Assembly (NCBI RefSeq): GCF_002286975.1 | Contig: NZ_NSKB01000003.1 | Location: 434,001 to 498,000, forward strand | DNA from: Halomonas salipaludis | GTDB lineage: Bacteria; Pseudomonadota; Gammaproteobacteria; Pseudomonadales; Halomonadaceae | Length of the DNA stretch: 64,000 nucleotides | Reading direction: 5' to 3' | In this document: positions 27,403 to 37,089 of the stretch, piece by piece | Position numbering within the stretch: position 1 is the first letter of the stretch | Layout of the letters: each line of letters opens with the position of its first letter | Position numbers and translations under genes: made by a program | The notes under the pieces: generated by a model | Databases searched by the model: none | What the model saw: the letters and a program-made list of their open reading frames with translations, nothing else | What the model was told of the DNA's origin: nothing

Positions 27403-28092
27403 TCAGGCTGGGTGTTGGTGGTTCGCAGAGGCGGCGGACGCCTTGCGCCCAAAGGCAACGGCACCCCGCTCGATGCGCCAGGTCTGGTCGACCAGACCGG
27501 CGGAATGGCTGTCGTCGGACTCCGCGATCAGCACCGTCAGGCCTTCGCCGCGCAGGTCGCCGATGACAGAGGTAAGGCGCTGTGCCAGTACTGGCGCCAC
27601 GCCTTCAAAGGGCTCATCGAGCAGGATCAGTTCACGGCCGGGAATCAGTGCGCGGCCCAGGGCCACCAGCTTTTGCTGGCCGCCGGAGAGCTGTAGCGCC
27701 TTGCGCTCACCGAAGTCGGCGATTTCCGGCATCAGCGAATAGACCCATGCCAGCCGTTTCTCGCCGTCGCGGATGTGATTGGCCCATGCCGGCATCAGCA
27801 GGTTTTCGGTCACCGTCAGCTCGGGGATGAGCCGGCGGTCCTCGGGCATGTAGCTGATCTGCAGCTTGGCGCGCCGATGGGGAGCCAATTGCGTCAGCTC
27901 CTCTCCCTTGAAGCGGATGGAGCCGGATGTTGCCGGCAGCAGGCCCATGATGGCGCGGATCAGGGTCGTCTTGCCGGCACCGTTGTGACCGATCAGGCCG
28001 GCCATCTGCCCGGTGGGAATGGTCAGGTCGATATCTCGCAGAATGGCGATGCGATCGATCGAGACATTGAGGTTGGCGATCTCCAGGCTCAT
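27403..28092 (-). CDS. livF: Branched-chain-type ABC transporter ATPase LivF
   Basis: 229-residue ATP-binding subunit. It has Walker A GHNGAGKTT, signature LSGGQQKLVALGRAL, Walker B LILLDEPFEGVAP and a switch His region (LIAESDDS), where the usual His is replaced by Asp/Ser. The ATG at 28092 lies one base after the livG stop; the longer frame overlaps livG. It pairs with LivG as the second ATPase of the hydrophobic-amino-acid transporter family; here the neighbours suggest a different organic solute. Confidence 0.93.
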   Translation of the reverse strand: MSLEIANLNVSIDRIAILRDIDLTIPTGQMAGLIGHNGAGKTTLIRAIMGLLPATSGSIRFKGEELTQLAPHRRAKLQISYMPEDRRLIPELTVTENLLMPAWANHIRDGEKRLAWVYSLMPEIADFGERKALQLSGGQQKLVALGRALIPGRELILLDEPFEGVAPVLAQRLTSVIGDLRGEGLTVLIAESDDSHSAGLVDQTWRIERGAVAFGRKASAASANHQHPA

Positions 28093-28093
28093 G

Positions 28094-28876
28094 TCAGACG
28101 TCCCCCTGTTCCGTTGCCGTGCTGGTGTGGCGCCGCTTGCCGGTGACCAGCGTCTGTACCTGTTCGTCGGCCAGCACCTCCTCGACCGGGCCATCCTTGA
28201 TCACCACGCCGCTGGCGAAGGCCATCACCCGGGTCACGTATTTCTGTACGATCTCCATGTCGTGCTCGACGAAGAGCACCGTCAGGCTGCGCCGCTTGAC
28301 GATTTCCATCACCGTATCCATCAGCGCATGTTTCTCCTCCATGCTGACCCCGCTGGTGGGCTCATCCAGCAGCAGCATTTTGGGGTTGCCGAGCATGGCA
28401 ATGGCGATGTCGAGCAACTTGCGGGCCCCTTGAGGCATGGCGGTGACCATCTCATCGCGATACTGGGTGATGCCCATCTGCTCGAGGATGTCGTCCGCTG
28501 CGGCAAGTCGCTTTGTGGTGCGCACCGGGCGCAGCATTTGCAGGTGATCGTTCTGGGCAGCCGACAGGGCGATGGCCAGGTTGTCGATCACGGGAAGTTC
28601 GAGAAACAGCTGGGGTATCTGGAAGGAGCGTGCCAGGCCCTCGCGCATCAGCTTGCGCGGCCCCAGGCCCTTGATCGGCCGGCCATCGAAGAAGATGCTG
28701 CCTTCCGAGGGCGGCAGGTAGCCGGTGACCATATTGATGAAGGTGGTCTTGCCGGCGCCGTTGGCACCGATGACGCCGACGATTTCGCCCTGGGTGATGG
28801 TCACGTTGATGTCTTCTGCGGCCGTCACCGCGCCGAAGTAGCGGGACAGCCCTTGGGTCTTGAGAATCTCGGTCAT
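28094..28876 (-). CDS. livG: Branched-chain-type ABC transporter ATPase LivG
   Basis: 260 residues with Walker A GANGAGKTT, Walker B MLLLDEPTSGVS and the switch region FVEHDMEIV, typical of LivG. The signature region reads MPQGARKLLDIAIAM in place of LSYGQQR, a non-canonical form. The start at 28876 overlaps the livM stop (ATGA), indicating coupling. Confidence 0.93.
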   Translation of the reverse strand: MTEILKTQGLSRYFGAVTAAEDINVTITQGEIVGVIGANGAGKTTFINMVTGYLPPSEGSIFFDGRPIKGLGPRKLMREGLARSFQIPQLFLELPVIDNLAIALSAAQNDHLQMLRPVRTTKRLAAADDILEQMGITQYRDEMVTAMPQGARKLLDIAIAMLGNPKMLLLDEPTSGVSMEEKHALMDTVMEIVKRRSLTVLFVEHDMEIVQKYVTRVMAFASGVVIKDGPVEEVLADEQVQTLVTGKRRHTSTATEQGDV

Positions 28877-29805
28877 GGCGCGGCTCTCCTGTGGCGGGTG
28901 AACAGGCTCCAGATCCCCTTGGGCAGGAACAGGATGATCAGCAGCAGTACGATGCCCAGGATCATTTGCCAGGTGTGGGGCATGAACTCCACGGCGTAGG
29001 TGCGCACCAGGGCGAAGAGCATGGCGGCGATGAAGGCCGCGGCCACATGGCCGGTACCGCCCAGCAGCGCGATGAAGACGAACTCACCGGAAATCGTCCA
29101 GTAGGCCATTTCGGGATCGACGTGGCCGGCAGCCAGTGCCGTCAGCGAACCGCCTATGGCACCGATGGCTGCGGCCAGTACGTAGTTGATGTAGAGCACC
29201 TGGCGGCGTGAGATGCCCATGTATTCGACGCGGACCTCGTTCTCGCGGATGGCCTCGCAGGCCAGGCCGATGCTGGACTGGAAGAAGCGATTGAGAAACA
29301 GCGCGACCAGCAGGCCGAGGACCAGCGCGAGCCAGAACACGCCCATGCCGGACTCCGGCACCCAGCCGAGCAGGGACCACTGCACCACGCTGAAGCCGTC
29401 GGTGCTGCCCAGGTTGTGGCTCTTGACCAGTACGCCGAACAGGATCATCGAGAACGCCATGGTCAGCATGGCGAAGAATATCTCTCGGTAGCGGGTCAGC
29501 AGGAGACCGAGAATCATGGCCAGCGCGGTCGAGGCCAGTACGCCCAGGAGAATCAGCAGCAGGGCGTCCTGAATGCCCCAGAAGCGCCCCCCCATGCCTA
29601 CCGCATAGCCGCCGATACAGAAGAACAGCCCCTGGCCGAAAGAGACCAGCCCGGAGCGCATCAGCATGACCACACCCAGTACCACCAGCGCCTTGGCGAC
29701 CGCCAGCGTGGTGGTGAAGACCAGCCAGTTGGGGCTCATCAAGCCGACCAGGCCAATGGCCACGGCGGCGGCAATCATCAGGGCTTCGGATTTCTGGAGA
29801 CTCAT
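28873..29805 (-). CDS. livM: Branched-chain-type ABC permease LivM
   Basis: 310-residue inner-membrane permease with about nine hydrophobic segments. It carries the family segment SGLVSFGQGLFFCIGGYAVG near the N-terminus and the conserved EAIRENEVRVEYMGI coupling loop that contacts the ATPases. It overlaps livG by 4 nt and starts on the last base of livH, giving one tightly packed operon. Confidence 0.93.
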   Translation of the reverse strand: MSLQKSEALMIAAAVAIGLVGLMSPNWLVFTTTLAVAKALVVLGVVMLMRSGLVSFGQGLFFCIGGYAVGMGGRFWGIQDALLLILLGVLASTALAMILGLLLTRYREIFFAMLTMAFSMILFGVLVKSHNLGSTDGFSVVQWSLLGWVPESGMGVFWLALVLGLLVALFLNRFFQSSIGLACEAIRENEVRVEYMGISRRQVLYINYVLAAAIGAIGGSLTALAAGHVDPEMAYWTISGEFVFIALLGGTGHVAAAFIAAMLFALVRTYAVEFMPHTWQMILGIVLLLIILFLPKGIWSLFTRHRRAAP

Positions 29806-30704
29806 CAGATTTTCCTCGCGATTGCCTGGCCGAACAGGCCGTTGGGCCGAAAGATCAGGACCCCGGCCATGACGGCGTAGATGATGAACAACTCGAACTG
29901 GGGCATGGTGTGGATCGAGGTGGCCCGTGCCAGGCCGACGATGATGGCACCCGCCGCCGCACCGGTAATGCTGCCCAGTCCGCCGGTGACCACCACCGCG
30001 AAGGCCAGCACGATCACCTCAATACCGATACCCGGCACCACGGAGATGATCGGCGCGGTGATACCACCGGCGACCGCGCCGAGGGTGGCGCCGATCATGA
30101 AGGTGATGGTGAACATGCGGCGCACGTTGACGCCCATGGCCTCCGAGACTTCACGGTCATGGATGATGGAGCGCAGGATCTTGCCGGTGTTGGTGCGCTC
30201 CAGCCAGAACCACAGGCCAAGGCCGATGACGGCGGACAGGCACAGCACCATGATGTCGTAGCCGGAGACCGTCAGGACGTCGATCTCCACTCGCCCCATC
30301 GCGGCGTAGGGCTGCCAGGCGAAATAGGGGGTCGTGCCCCACAGCAGCTTCATCACATCTTCGAGTATCAGCAGGATCGCGAAGGTGACGATCAGCATGA
30401 GTATCTCGTCGCGGCCGTACATCAGCCGCAGGATGCCGCGCTCGATCAGCAGCCCACTGATGGCGCCGATGAGCAGGGCGCAGCTGGCTAGAATGGCGAA
30501 GGCCATCCATAGCTGGCTGCCGCCCCCGGCGTAGTACCAGCCGATGGCCGACGCCGCTGCATAGGCGCCCAGGGCATAGAGGCTGCCGTGGGCCATGTTC
30601 AGAATTCTCATGACGCCATAGATGACGGTCAGGCCTGCCGCCACCAGGAACAGCCATGAGGCATAGATGAAACCATCGATCAGTATTGCCCAGACCGTTA
30701 ACAT
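29805..30704 (-). CDS. livH: Branched-chain-type ABC permease LivH
   Basis: 299-residue permease with eight or so hydrophobic segments. Family features are GLTVIYGVMRILNMAHGSLY near the N-terminus, a cytoplasmic loop with IIHDREVSEAMGVNVRRMF, and VTGGLGSITGAAAGAIIVGL. The ATG at 30704 follows AACAGGAGCACGCG. It is separated from the upstream binding-protein gene by about 157 nt containing a strong hairpin. Confidence 0.93.
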   Translation of the reverse strand: MLTVWAILIDGFIYASWLFLVAAGLTVIYGVMRILNMAHGSLYALGAYAAASAIGWYYAGGGSQLWMAFAILASCALLIGAISGLLIERGILRLMYGRDEILMLIVTFAILLILEDVMKLLWGTTPYFAWQPYAAMGRVEIDVLTVSGYDIMVLCLSAVIGLGLWFWLERTNTGKILRSIIHDREVSEAMGVNVRRMFTITFMIGATLGAVAGGITAPIISVVPGIGIEVIVLAFAVVVTGGLGSITGAAAGAIIVGLARATSIHTMPQFELFIIYAVMAGVLIFRPNGLFGQAIARKI

Positions 30705-30826
30705 CTCGCGTGCTCCTGTTATCGGTTAGGAAACGCTGCGGGTACCCGGCGCCATGCCTGCCGGTCGTCGGGAACGTGACGAGGCAAGAGGCGGGCGTAC
30801 CGAGTCGGGTGCAGTGATTCCCGGGG

Positions 30827-30850
30827 GCCGGCAACCCGAAGGTTGCCGGC
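30827..30850 (-). repeat. Stem-loop behind the binding-protein gene
   Basis: A perfect 10-bp stem (GCCGGCAACC at 30827-30836, its complement at 30841-30850) closes a four-base CGAA loop just past the stop of the binding-protein gene. There is no U-tract. Such hairpins commonly protect binding-protein mRNA so that it exceeds permease mRNA. Confidence 0.6.
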
Positions 30851-30861
30851 GGCGGAGAGTG

Positions 30862-32184
30862 TCAGTCGCACTGGGCGCCGGGGAACCCGGCTTCGATCCA
30901 CTCCTGGGCGTTCTGGCCATCCGGCGCGGAGACGCATTCGCCGCGGTAGGAGCGCACGTTACGCAGCTCGGCACCTTCGCCGGAGGTGTAGTGGTACTCG
31001 CCATAGAGCATGTCCTGCATGGCCTGGTGGCCACCGGCCAGGGCCATGCGCACGGTGCCGCTGACGGATTCGAACTCCGCCCCTTTCAGGGTGCTGGCAA
31101 GCTGCTCGCTGGTGGGTACCCCGTCGGCACCGGAATTGTCGGCGGCAAACTTCAGGGCAAGGATGGCCTGGGCCATTTTCGAAGAGGGGTAGCTGGGCTT
31201 GGTGCCGTGCTCGGCTTGGTAGGCGTCGTTGAACCACTCGCTCAGCGCGTTTTCCGGCATGAAGGCACCGAAGGGGCCACGTCCGCCGAGGATGGTGCCG
31301 TTGGGGGCCTGGCCCTCGAACCGGTGCAGCCCGGATTCGCCGGTGGTCAGGATGGCGGTTGCCTGGCCCAGCAGGCCACGGGAATTGGCCTGGGAGACGA
31401 AGGACTCCATGTCGCCGCCCCACATGCTGGAATGGACGATCTCGGGCCGGCGGGTCTGCAGGGCGGAAATCTCGCTGCCGTAGCTGCCCGAGAAGAGCTG
31501 TGGCGTCTGGTTGTTGACGATGTCGGCGTCCGGCATCAGCTGCTCCATGGAGAGCGTGAAGTCGAGCCAGGAGTCCTGCCCCCAGGCGTAGTTCTGCTGG
31601 ATGCCGGCGACACGCGTGACGTCGGGGTGGATGTCCTGCAGATAGCGCGCTGCACCTACGTTGTCGGCGACGGCATCGAGGCCGGTGCGGAAGAAGTAGG
31701 TAGGGTTGTCGAGTTCCTCGAACATGCGCGGGGTGCCGCAATCGAAGGCGATGGTGAAGGTCTGCAGCTCCTCTGCCACGGGGCCGACGGCCAGGCAGTC
31801 ACCGCTGGAGATATAGCCGATCACCGCATTCACGTTCTGGCGCTGCACCAGGTTGCGGTACTCCTCGACCTGCTGGGTGGGCCCGCCGGCTTCGTCGACG
31901 ACCACGGATTCCAGCTGCAAGCCGTTGATGCCTGGCGTGTCGTAGGGCGGTGGAAGCTCCCCGGCGTTGATCGCCTTGATCACGGTTTCCGCCGCCTGGG
32001 CGGCGGGAACGCCAAAGGGTCCCGAGGCGCCGCCGGAGAGGAAGGTGACCAGTCCGACCTTGAAGGTCTCTTCTGCCTGGACTGTCGCGCTGATACCCAT
32101 CATCCCCGCCGAGGCGATGGCCGCGGCGGCGGTGGTGCTGAGCAGAGTACGCTTCAAGCTTACGGGTTGAGTGGCGTGCTTCAT
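30862..32184 (-). CDS. ABC substrate-binding protein 1 (LivJ/amide-binding type)
   Basis: 440-residue periplasmic binding protein of the type-1 fold. It has a long signal peptide with Arg-containing start (SLKRTLLSTTAAAAIASAG, cleavage near VQA-E). The mature start EETFKVGLVTFLSGGASGPFG is typical of branched-chain, urea or amide binders. Cysteines at SGDCLAV, FDCGTP, YRGECVS and the GAQCD end could form two disulfides. The ATG at 32184 has AGGAG 8 nt upstream. It is most likely the cognate receptor of LivHMGF, and the substrate is unknown. Confidence 0.9.
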   Translation of the reverse strand: MKHATQPVSLKRTLLSTTAAAAIASAGMMGISATVQAEETFKVGLVTFLSGGASGPFGVPAAQAAETVIKAINAGELPPPYDTPGINGLQLESVVVDEAGGPTQQVEEYRNLVQRQNVNAVIGYISSGDCLAVGPVAEELQTFTIAFDCGTPRMFEELDNPTYFFRTGLDAVADNVGAARYLQDIHPDVTRVAGIQQNYAWGQDSWLDFTLSMEQLMPDADIVNNQTPQLFSGSYGSEISALQTRRPEIVHSSMWGGDMESFVSQANSRGLLGQATAILTTGESGLHRFEGQAPNGTILGGRGPFGAFMPENALSEWFNDAYQAEHGTKPSYPSSKMAQAILALKFAADNSGADGVPTSEQLASTLKGAEFESVSGTVRMALAGGHQAMQDMLYGEYHYTSGEGAELRNVRSYRGECVSAPDGQNAQEWIEAGFPGAQCD

Positions 32185-32199
32185 GGTTCTACTCCTGGG

Positions 32200-32207
32200 T
32201 TGTTGTT
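32200..32207 (-). promoter_or_regulatory. AACAACAA leader motif before binding protein 1
   Basis: Exact AANAANAA match 3 nt upstream of the AGGAG ribosome-binding site of the binding-protein gene. Confidence 0.5.
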
Positions 32208-32291
32208 GTGTGCCATATGGCGTTGTTGTGTTCTGTGGTGCGTCGTTGTCCTGCCTGGTGCGGGTGGTACGTGAAGGAAACGGTGGAGGGT

Positions 32292-33632
32292 CTAGCCACC
32301 ACCGGGCGTGCCGCGTCGTCTCTCGACGAGAGCCGGCGAGGGTTTCAGGGACTCGGCGTCGTAGACGTTCCAGTTCCCCAGCACCACCTGGGCGGGGGGA
32401 TAATCCTGGCTGGGCACCGGCGTGCCGATGGCCTGGGCCTGGATGATCTGGTGGGTCTCGGCGTCGATATAGGAGACGTAGCCTTCCGGGTCCTTGGGCA
32501 AGTGGATCTCCAGGCCTTTCAGCGCCTCGACCATCGCCTCGGTGTCGGTCACGTCACCGGCCAGGGTGATGGCCTTGGCGACGGTGAGGATGCCGGCCCA
32601 GGCGCCCTGGGCCGAATAGTTGGGGTAGCGGCCGGAGCGCTCGTGGAATTGCTCCACGAATTGGCGGTTCAGCGCCGTCGGGGGCCAGTTGACGTGGTGG
32701 CGTGCGGAGAGAATCAGGCCTTCCGGCGGCGTATCGCCGAGGGCAACCAGGGTCTCGTAGTCGCCGCCGGTATCGAAGTTGGCCACCCGCATCAGGCTGA
32801 ACAGGCGGGTCGTGCGGGCCTGGTCGATGAAGGCGGTGAAATCCCCGCCCCACAGCGCGACCACCAGCACGTCCGGCGGCGACTCGAGCAGTGACTGGAT
32901 ATACAGGGAGTAATCCGGCTCGTAGAGTTTCGGCCAGTAGCTGCCGGTGACCTGGTAGTCGACGTCGTAGAGGTCAAAGGCCTCCTGCAGGTCGCGCCAG
33001 GCGACTCGGCCATATTCGTAGTCGGGGCCGAGGAAGGCGACCTTGTTCCAGCCTTCTTGCTGCTGGAGTTCCTGCAGGTATCGCGCACCGGCGGCCTGGG
33101 AGTGCCAGGTATCGCTGGAGACCCTGAAGTAGTAGCGATGACCCTCTTCCAGCACGGCGCGGGAGGAGGCATGGTCGGTGCCGATGAGGATGGTCTTGCG
33201 CTGCCGTGCCAGGCGGCTGACGGCCATGCCGACGCCGGAGCTGACCATGCCGCAGAGGATGTTGGCGCTATCCTGCTCGATGAAGTCTTCGGCCATGCGC
33301 ACCGCGAAGGAGGCCTTGGAGCGGGAGTCATCGACGATGACGCGCAGGCGCGGTGCCGTTGGATCGGTGGCCAGCTCGTCGAGGGCCATGCGGATCGCGA
33401 CGATACTGTCGCGCCCATAGCTGGCGGAGCGCCCGGTCATCGGATACAGGCAGGCGATGGTGGCGTCGGCGTCTGCGGCGTCCGCCCCCAGTTCCACCCG
33501 GCCCACTGAGGTCGTCTCGTTCATGGCCTCTGTGCCATGGGCGGCAGGCAGGCCGTACAGGGCCAGCATCAGGGTGGTGGCGAAAACGCGAGCGCCCTGT
33601 GCGGAGCGCAGGCGAGTTATCAGTCCCGGCAA
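32292..33632 (-). CDS. ABC substrate-binding protein 2 (amide/urea-binding type)
   Basis: 446-residue type-1 periplasmic binding protein with a signal segment (ATTLMLALYGLPAAHG). The mature domain includes IACLYPMTGRSASYGRDS, ILCGMVSSGVGMAVSRLAR and VAFLGPDYEYGR, resembling the FmdD/AmiC/UrtA group. The TTG at 33632 is the start because AGGAGG (33638-33643) lies 5 nt upstream and no better start follows before the signal sequence. It is the first gene after the sigma-54 promoter. Two dissimilar receptors for one transporter may widen its substrate range, or this one may serve a sensing role with the kinase. Confidence 0.88.
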   Translation of the reverse strand: MPGLITRLRSAQGARVFATTLMLALYGLPAAHGTEAMNETTSVGRVELGADAADADATIACLYPMTGRSASYGRDSIVAIRMALDELATDPTAPRLRVIVDDSRSKASFAVRMAEDFIEQDSANILCGMVSSGVGMAVSRLARQRKTILIGTDHASSRAVLEEGHRYYFRVSSDTWHSQAAGARYLQELQQQEGWNKVAFLGPDYEYGRVAWRDLQEAFDLYDVDYQVTGSYWPKLYEPDYSLYIQSLLESPPDVLVVALWGGDFTAFIDQARTTRLFSLMRVANFDTGGDYETLVALGDTPPEGLILSARHHVNWPPTALNRQFVEQFHERSGRYPNYSAQGAWAGILTVAKAITLAGDVTDTEAMVEALKGLEIHLPKDPEGYVSYIDAETHQIIQAQAIGTPVPSQDYPPAQVVLGNWNVYDAESLKPSPALVERRRGTPGGG

Positions 33633-33674
33633 GGTTGCCTCCTGGACCGGTTGAGTCCGGCGTGTGGTCGTTGA

Positions 33675-33682
33675 TTGTTGTT
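33675..33682 (-). promoter_or_regulatory. AACAACAA motif in leader of binding protein 2
   Basis: Exact AANAANAA match between the predicted transcription start (about 33696) and the TTG start, about 32 nt from the ribosome-binding site. Confidence 0.4.
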
Positions 33683-33705
33683 ATAAGCCTGTTTTCCATA
33701 ACATT

Positions 33706-33721
33706 GGCAAAAAGCGTGCCA
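33706..33721 (-). promoter_or_regulatory. Sigma-54 promoter of the catabolic island
   Basis: Minus strand reads TGGCACG-N4-TTGCC, a near-perfect -24/-12 element: the -24 box at 33715-33721, the -12 box at 33706-33710. Transcription should begin near 33696 and run into binding protein 2 and the liv genes. Confidence 0.85.
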
Positions 33722-33773
33722 TGCCGAGAGAGCCCCATGCCTGGGGTTCTCCCGGCCACAGCGGTACGGGAGG

Positions 33774-33790
33774 TGAGCGGATAGCGCTCA
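33774..33790. promoter_or_regulatory. Candidate enhancer site 1 for the sigma-54 regulator
   Basis: Inverted repeat TGAGCG / CGCTCA around GATAG, centred about 86 bp upstream of the predicted start. It is a sister copy of the site at 33805. Confidence 0.65.
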
Positions 33791-33804
33791 TCGGCGCGAG
33801 AGGG

Positions 33805-33821
33805 TGAGCGGTTACCGCTCG
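33805..33821. promoter_or_regulatory. Candidate enhancer site 2 for the sigma-54 regulator
   Basis: GAGCGG-TTA-CCGCTC, in the same GGTGAGCG context as site 1 and exactly 31 bp away (about three helical turns), so both face the same side of DNA. Confidence 0.65.
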
Positions 33822-33852
33822 GCTAGGATCTGCGGCCAGTCCGGGCTTTCGG

Positions 33853-35193
<1,341 letters not shown>

Positions 35194-35231
35194 GGCGTTT
35201 TCTGATTGTTGCTCTTTTTATGGTAGTAGCG

Positions 35232-36953
35232 CTACGAATGCTGCTGTGCTGACTCCTGCTGTGCTATGGCGTCGACCGGCACCAGGGGGAGTCGCATGGA
35301 GACGCTCGTGCCCTTTCCCGGTGTGCTATGGATCTCCAGCCTGCCACCGTTTAGTTCTATCAGTTGACGGGTAATGCTCAAGCCGAGGCCCGTGCCTTCC
35401 TGGCGAGTGGTGAAGAACGGCTCCATCACCTGGGCCAGGATCGTCTCATCCATGCCGCAGCCGTCGTCGATGATCGCTATCGTCACGCTATCACCGCTGG
35501 AAAACGCCTTCAGCTGCACCTGGCAGCCCGGCTCGCACGCCTGGATGGCATTGGCGACCAGGTTGACCAGGCACTGGATCACCTGGTCCGGGCTGGCATA
35601 GACGGCGAGGCACGGATTGCCACTGACGGTGACGGCAACGCCCCGCCTGTCGGCAAGGCCGGAGGTCAAGATGGAAGCGTGCCTGAATACCTGGCCGATC
35701 GCCACGGCTTGCGGCTCACCGGCGACCGGCCGGCCGTAATCCAGCAGGTCGCCGACGACACGATTGAGCCGGTCGATCTCTTCTTCCACGGAGATCAGCA
35801 GGTCCCGGCGCCGGCTGTCCGGCTCGCCCTTTTCCAGAGCCTGCACCGTCAGCTTGATCGTTGCCAGCGGGTTGCGCACTTCATGGGCCACGCCAGTGGC
35901 GAATTCACCCAGCACTGCCATCTTCTCCGCCTGTACGGTTCGCTCGATCATCTCCTGCAATCGGTCGGCCATGGCGTTGAAGGCATGGGCGACCACATCG
36001 ATTTCATCCTTGTCGTTCCTGGGGGTCGGTAGCCGGAAGTGCAGGTTGCCGGAGGCGAAGGCTTCGGCCCCTGCCACCAGTCGGCTGACTCGTCGGCGCA
36101 GGCTTCTTGCCAACGCCCAGAACAGGGCGACGATGCCAAGTGCCATCACGCCGGCAAACGCATACAGGCCGAACTGTGCATTGCGCAGCGGGCTGAGGAT
36201 GTCTCCGGCGGACACCAGGTAGTCGATGCGCCAGCCGGGCAGCACTTCCGGGCCGCTTCGCAGCCCTTCCGGTTCGCTGCTCTTGAGGTTCCCCGTCGGG
36301 TCCAGCAGGTCGCCGGCGGGCGTTCTCAGGAACGGCCGCAGCACGCCGGCCAGGCTTTCGGTGCGCATCAGTTCGGTCAGCGACGCCAGGCGCACATGAA
36401 GCGCTATGGTACCGTCGGTGTTCTGGCCGGCGATGTCTCTCAGCGGCTGGCGGATGAGCAGCCAGCCGGGGCCGGCGCCCGAGGTCAGGTTCGGGCCGAT
36501 GATCTCGCTGGTGCCCAGATGGACGGCAGGCAGTTCGCGGATTGACCAGTTGTCGCGGCCCCAGTAGGGCTGCCCGGATGCCGCCTGCCCGGGGATCACC
36601 TCGGACAGTCTGTCGTTGGCGCCGAAGAACAGAATGCCATAGAGATCGGGCGCGTCGGCTTCCACCCGTACGAGCTCCTGTAGGCCTTCCGGCACCGCAT
36701 CGCTGTAAAGCAGGTACAGGGGCATGGAGGGGTGGGTCGAAAGGGTTTCGAGCTGGTAGATGCGGTTCTCGATGAAGTTGGTCAGCCGGTTGGCCGTGCC
36801 TGCGACCTGGGCTTCCAGCCGCTCACCGGCCAGGCGCTCCGTGACCGAATCCGCGACCGTGGCATAGAGCGCGCTCAGCACCGCCACCGAACCGATCATC
36901 AGTGTCAGCGACAGGAAGGAGTAGCGAGCGACCAGACTGAGCCGGGGCTTCAT
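35232..36953 (-). CDS. Membrane sensor histidine kinase
   Basis: 573-residue kinase. The first membrane segment is at about 12-34, a periplasmic Cache-like sensor domain follows (about 35-270, with PYWGRDNWSIRELP and IIGPNLTSGAGPGWLLIRQ), then a second membrane segment (about 272-294), HAMP, HisKA with phospho-acceptor His in GVAHEVRNPLATIK, and HATPase_c with N box NLVANAIQAC, G1 DDGCGMD and G2 GTGLGLSI. It is paired with the regulator at 33853. The periplasmic domain could sense the substrate of the adjacent transporter directly. ATG at 36953 with AAAGGA upstream. Confidence 0.93.
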   Translation of the reverse strand: MKPRLSLVARYSFLSLTLMIGSVAVLSALYATVADSVTERLAGERLEAQVAGTANRLTNFIENRIYQLETLSTHPSMPLYLLYSDAVPEGLQELVRVEADAPDLYGILFFGANDRLSEVIPGQAASGQPYWGRDNWSIRELPAVHLGTSEIIGPNLTSGAGPGWLLIRQPLRDIAGQNTDGTIALHVRLASLTELMRTESLAGVLRPFLRTPAGDLLDPTGNLKSSEPEGLRSGPEVLPGWRIDYLVSAGDILSPLRNAQFGLYAFAGVMALGIVALFWALARSLRRRVSRLVAGAEAFASGNLHFRLPTPRNDKDEIDVVAHAFNAMADRLQEMIERTVQAEKMAVLGEFATGVAHEVRNPLATIKLTVQALEKGEPDSRRRDLLISVEEEIDRLNRVVGDLLDYGRPVAGEPQAVAIGQVFRHASILTSGLADRRGVAVTVSGNPCLAVYASPDQVIQCLVNLVANAIQACEPGCQVQLKAFSSGDSVTIAIIDDGCGMDETILAQVMEPFFTTRQEGTGLGLSITRQLIELNGGRLEIHSTPGKGTSVSMRLPLVPVDAIAQQESAQQHS

Positions 36954-36962
36954 GCGAATCCT

Positions 36963-36970
36963 TTGTTGTT
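36963..36970 (-). promoter_or_regulatory. AACAACAA motif at the kinase ribosome-binding site
   Basis: Exact AANAANAA match overlapping the AAAGGA site of the kinase gene. Confidence 0.45.
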
Positions 36971-37089
36971 ATAGTGAGCCGGGCTTTTCCCATGTTTTAC
37001 ACGAAAGAAGCCTTATTCATGAAGCACAAGATTTTTCCCGGCGTTTCCTCCCCTGCCCGGCAAGTAGAGAGAGGGCACTTGGAAAGCGC

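Noticed and set aside
30754-32274. 506-codon plus-strand frame across the binding-protein gene
   Set aside because: It is the shadow of the minus-strand receptor gene, which has a signal peptide and family motifs.
35226-35235. GTAGCGCTAC palindrome at the kinase stop codon as operator
   Set aside because: Ten bases overlapping the end of the gene, no related copy nearby.
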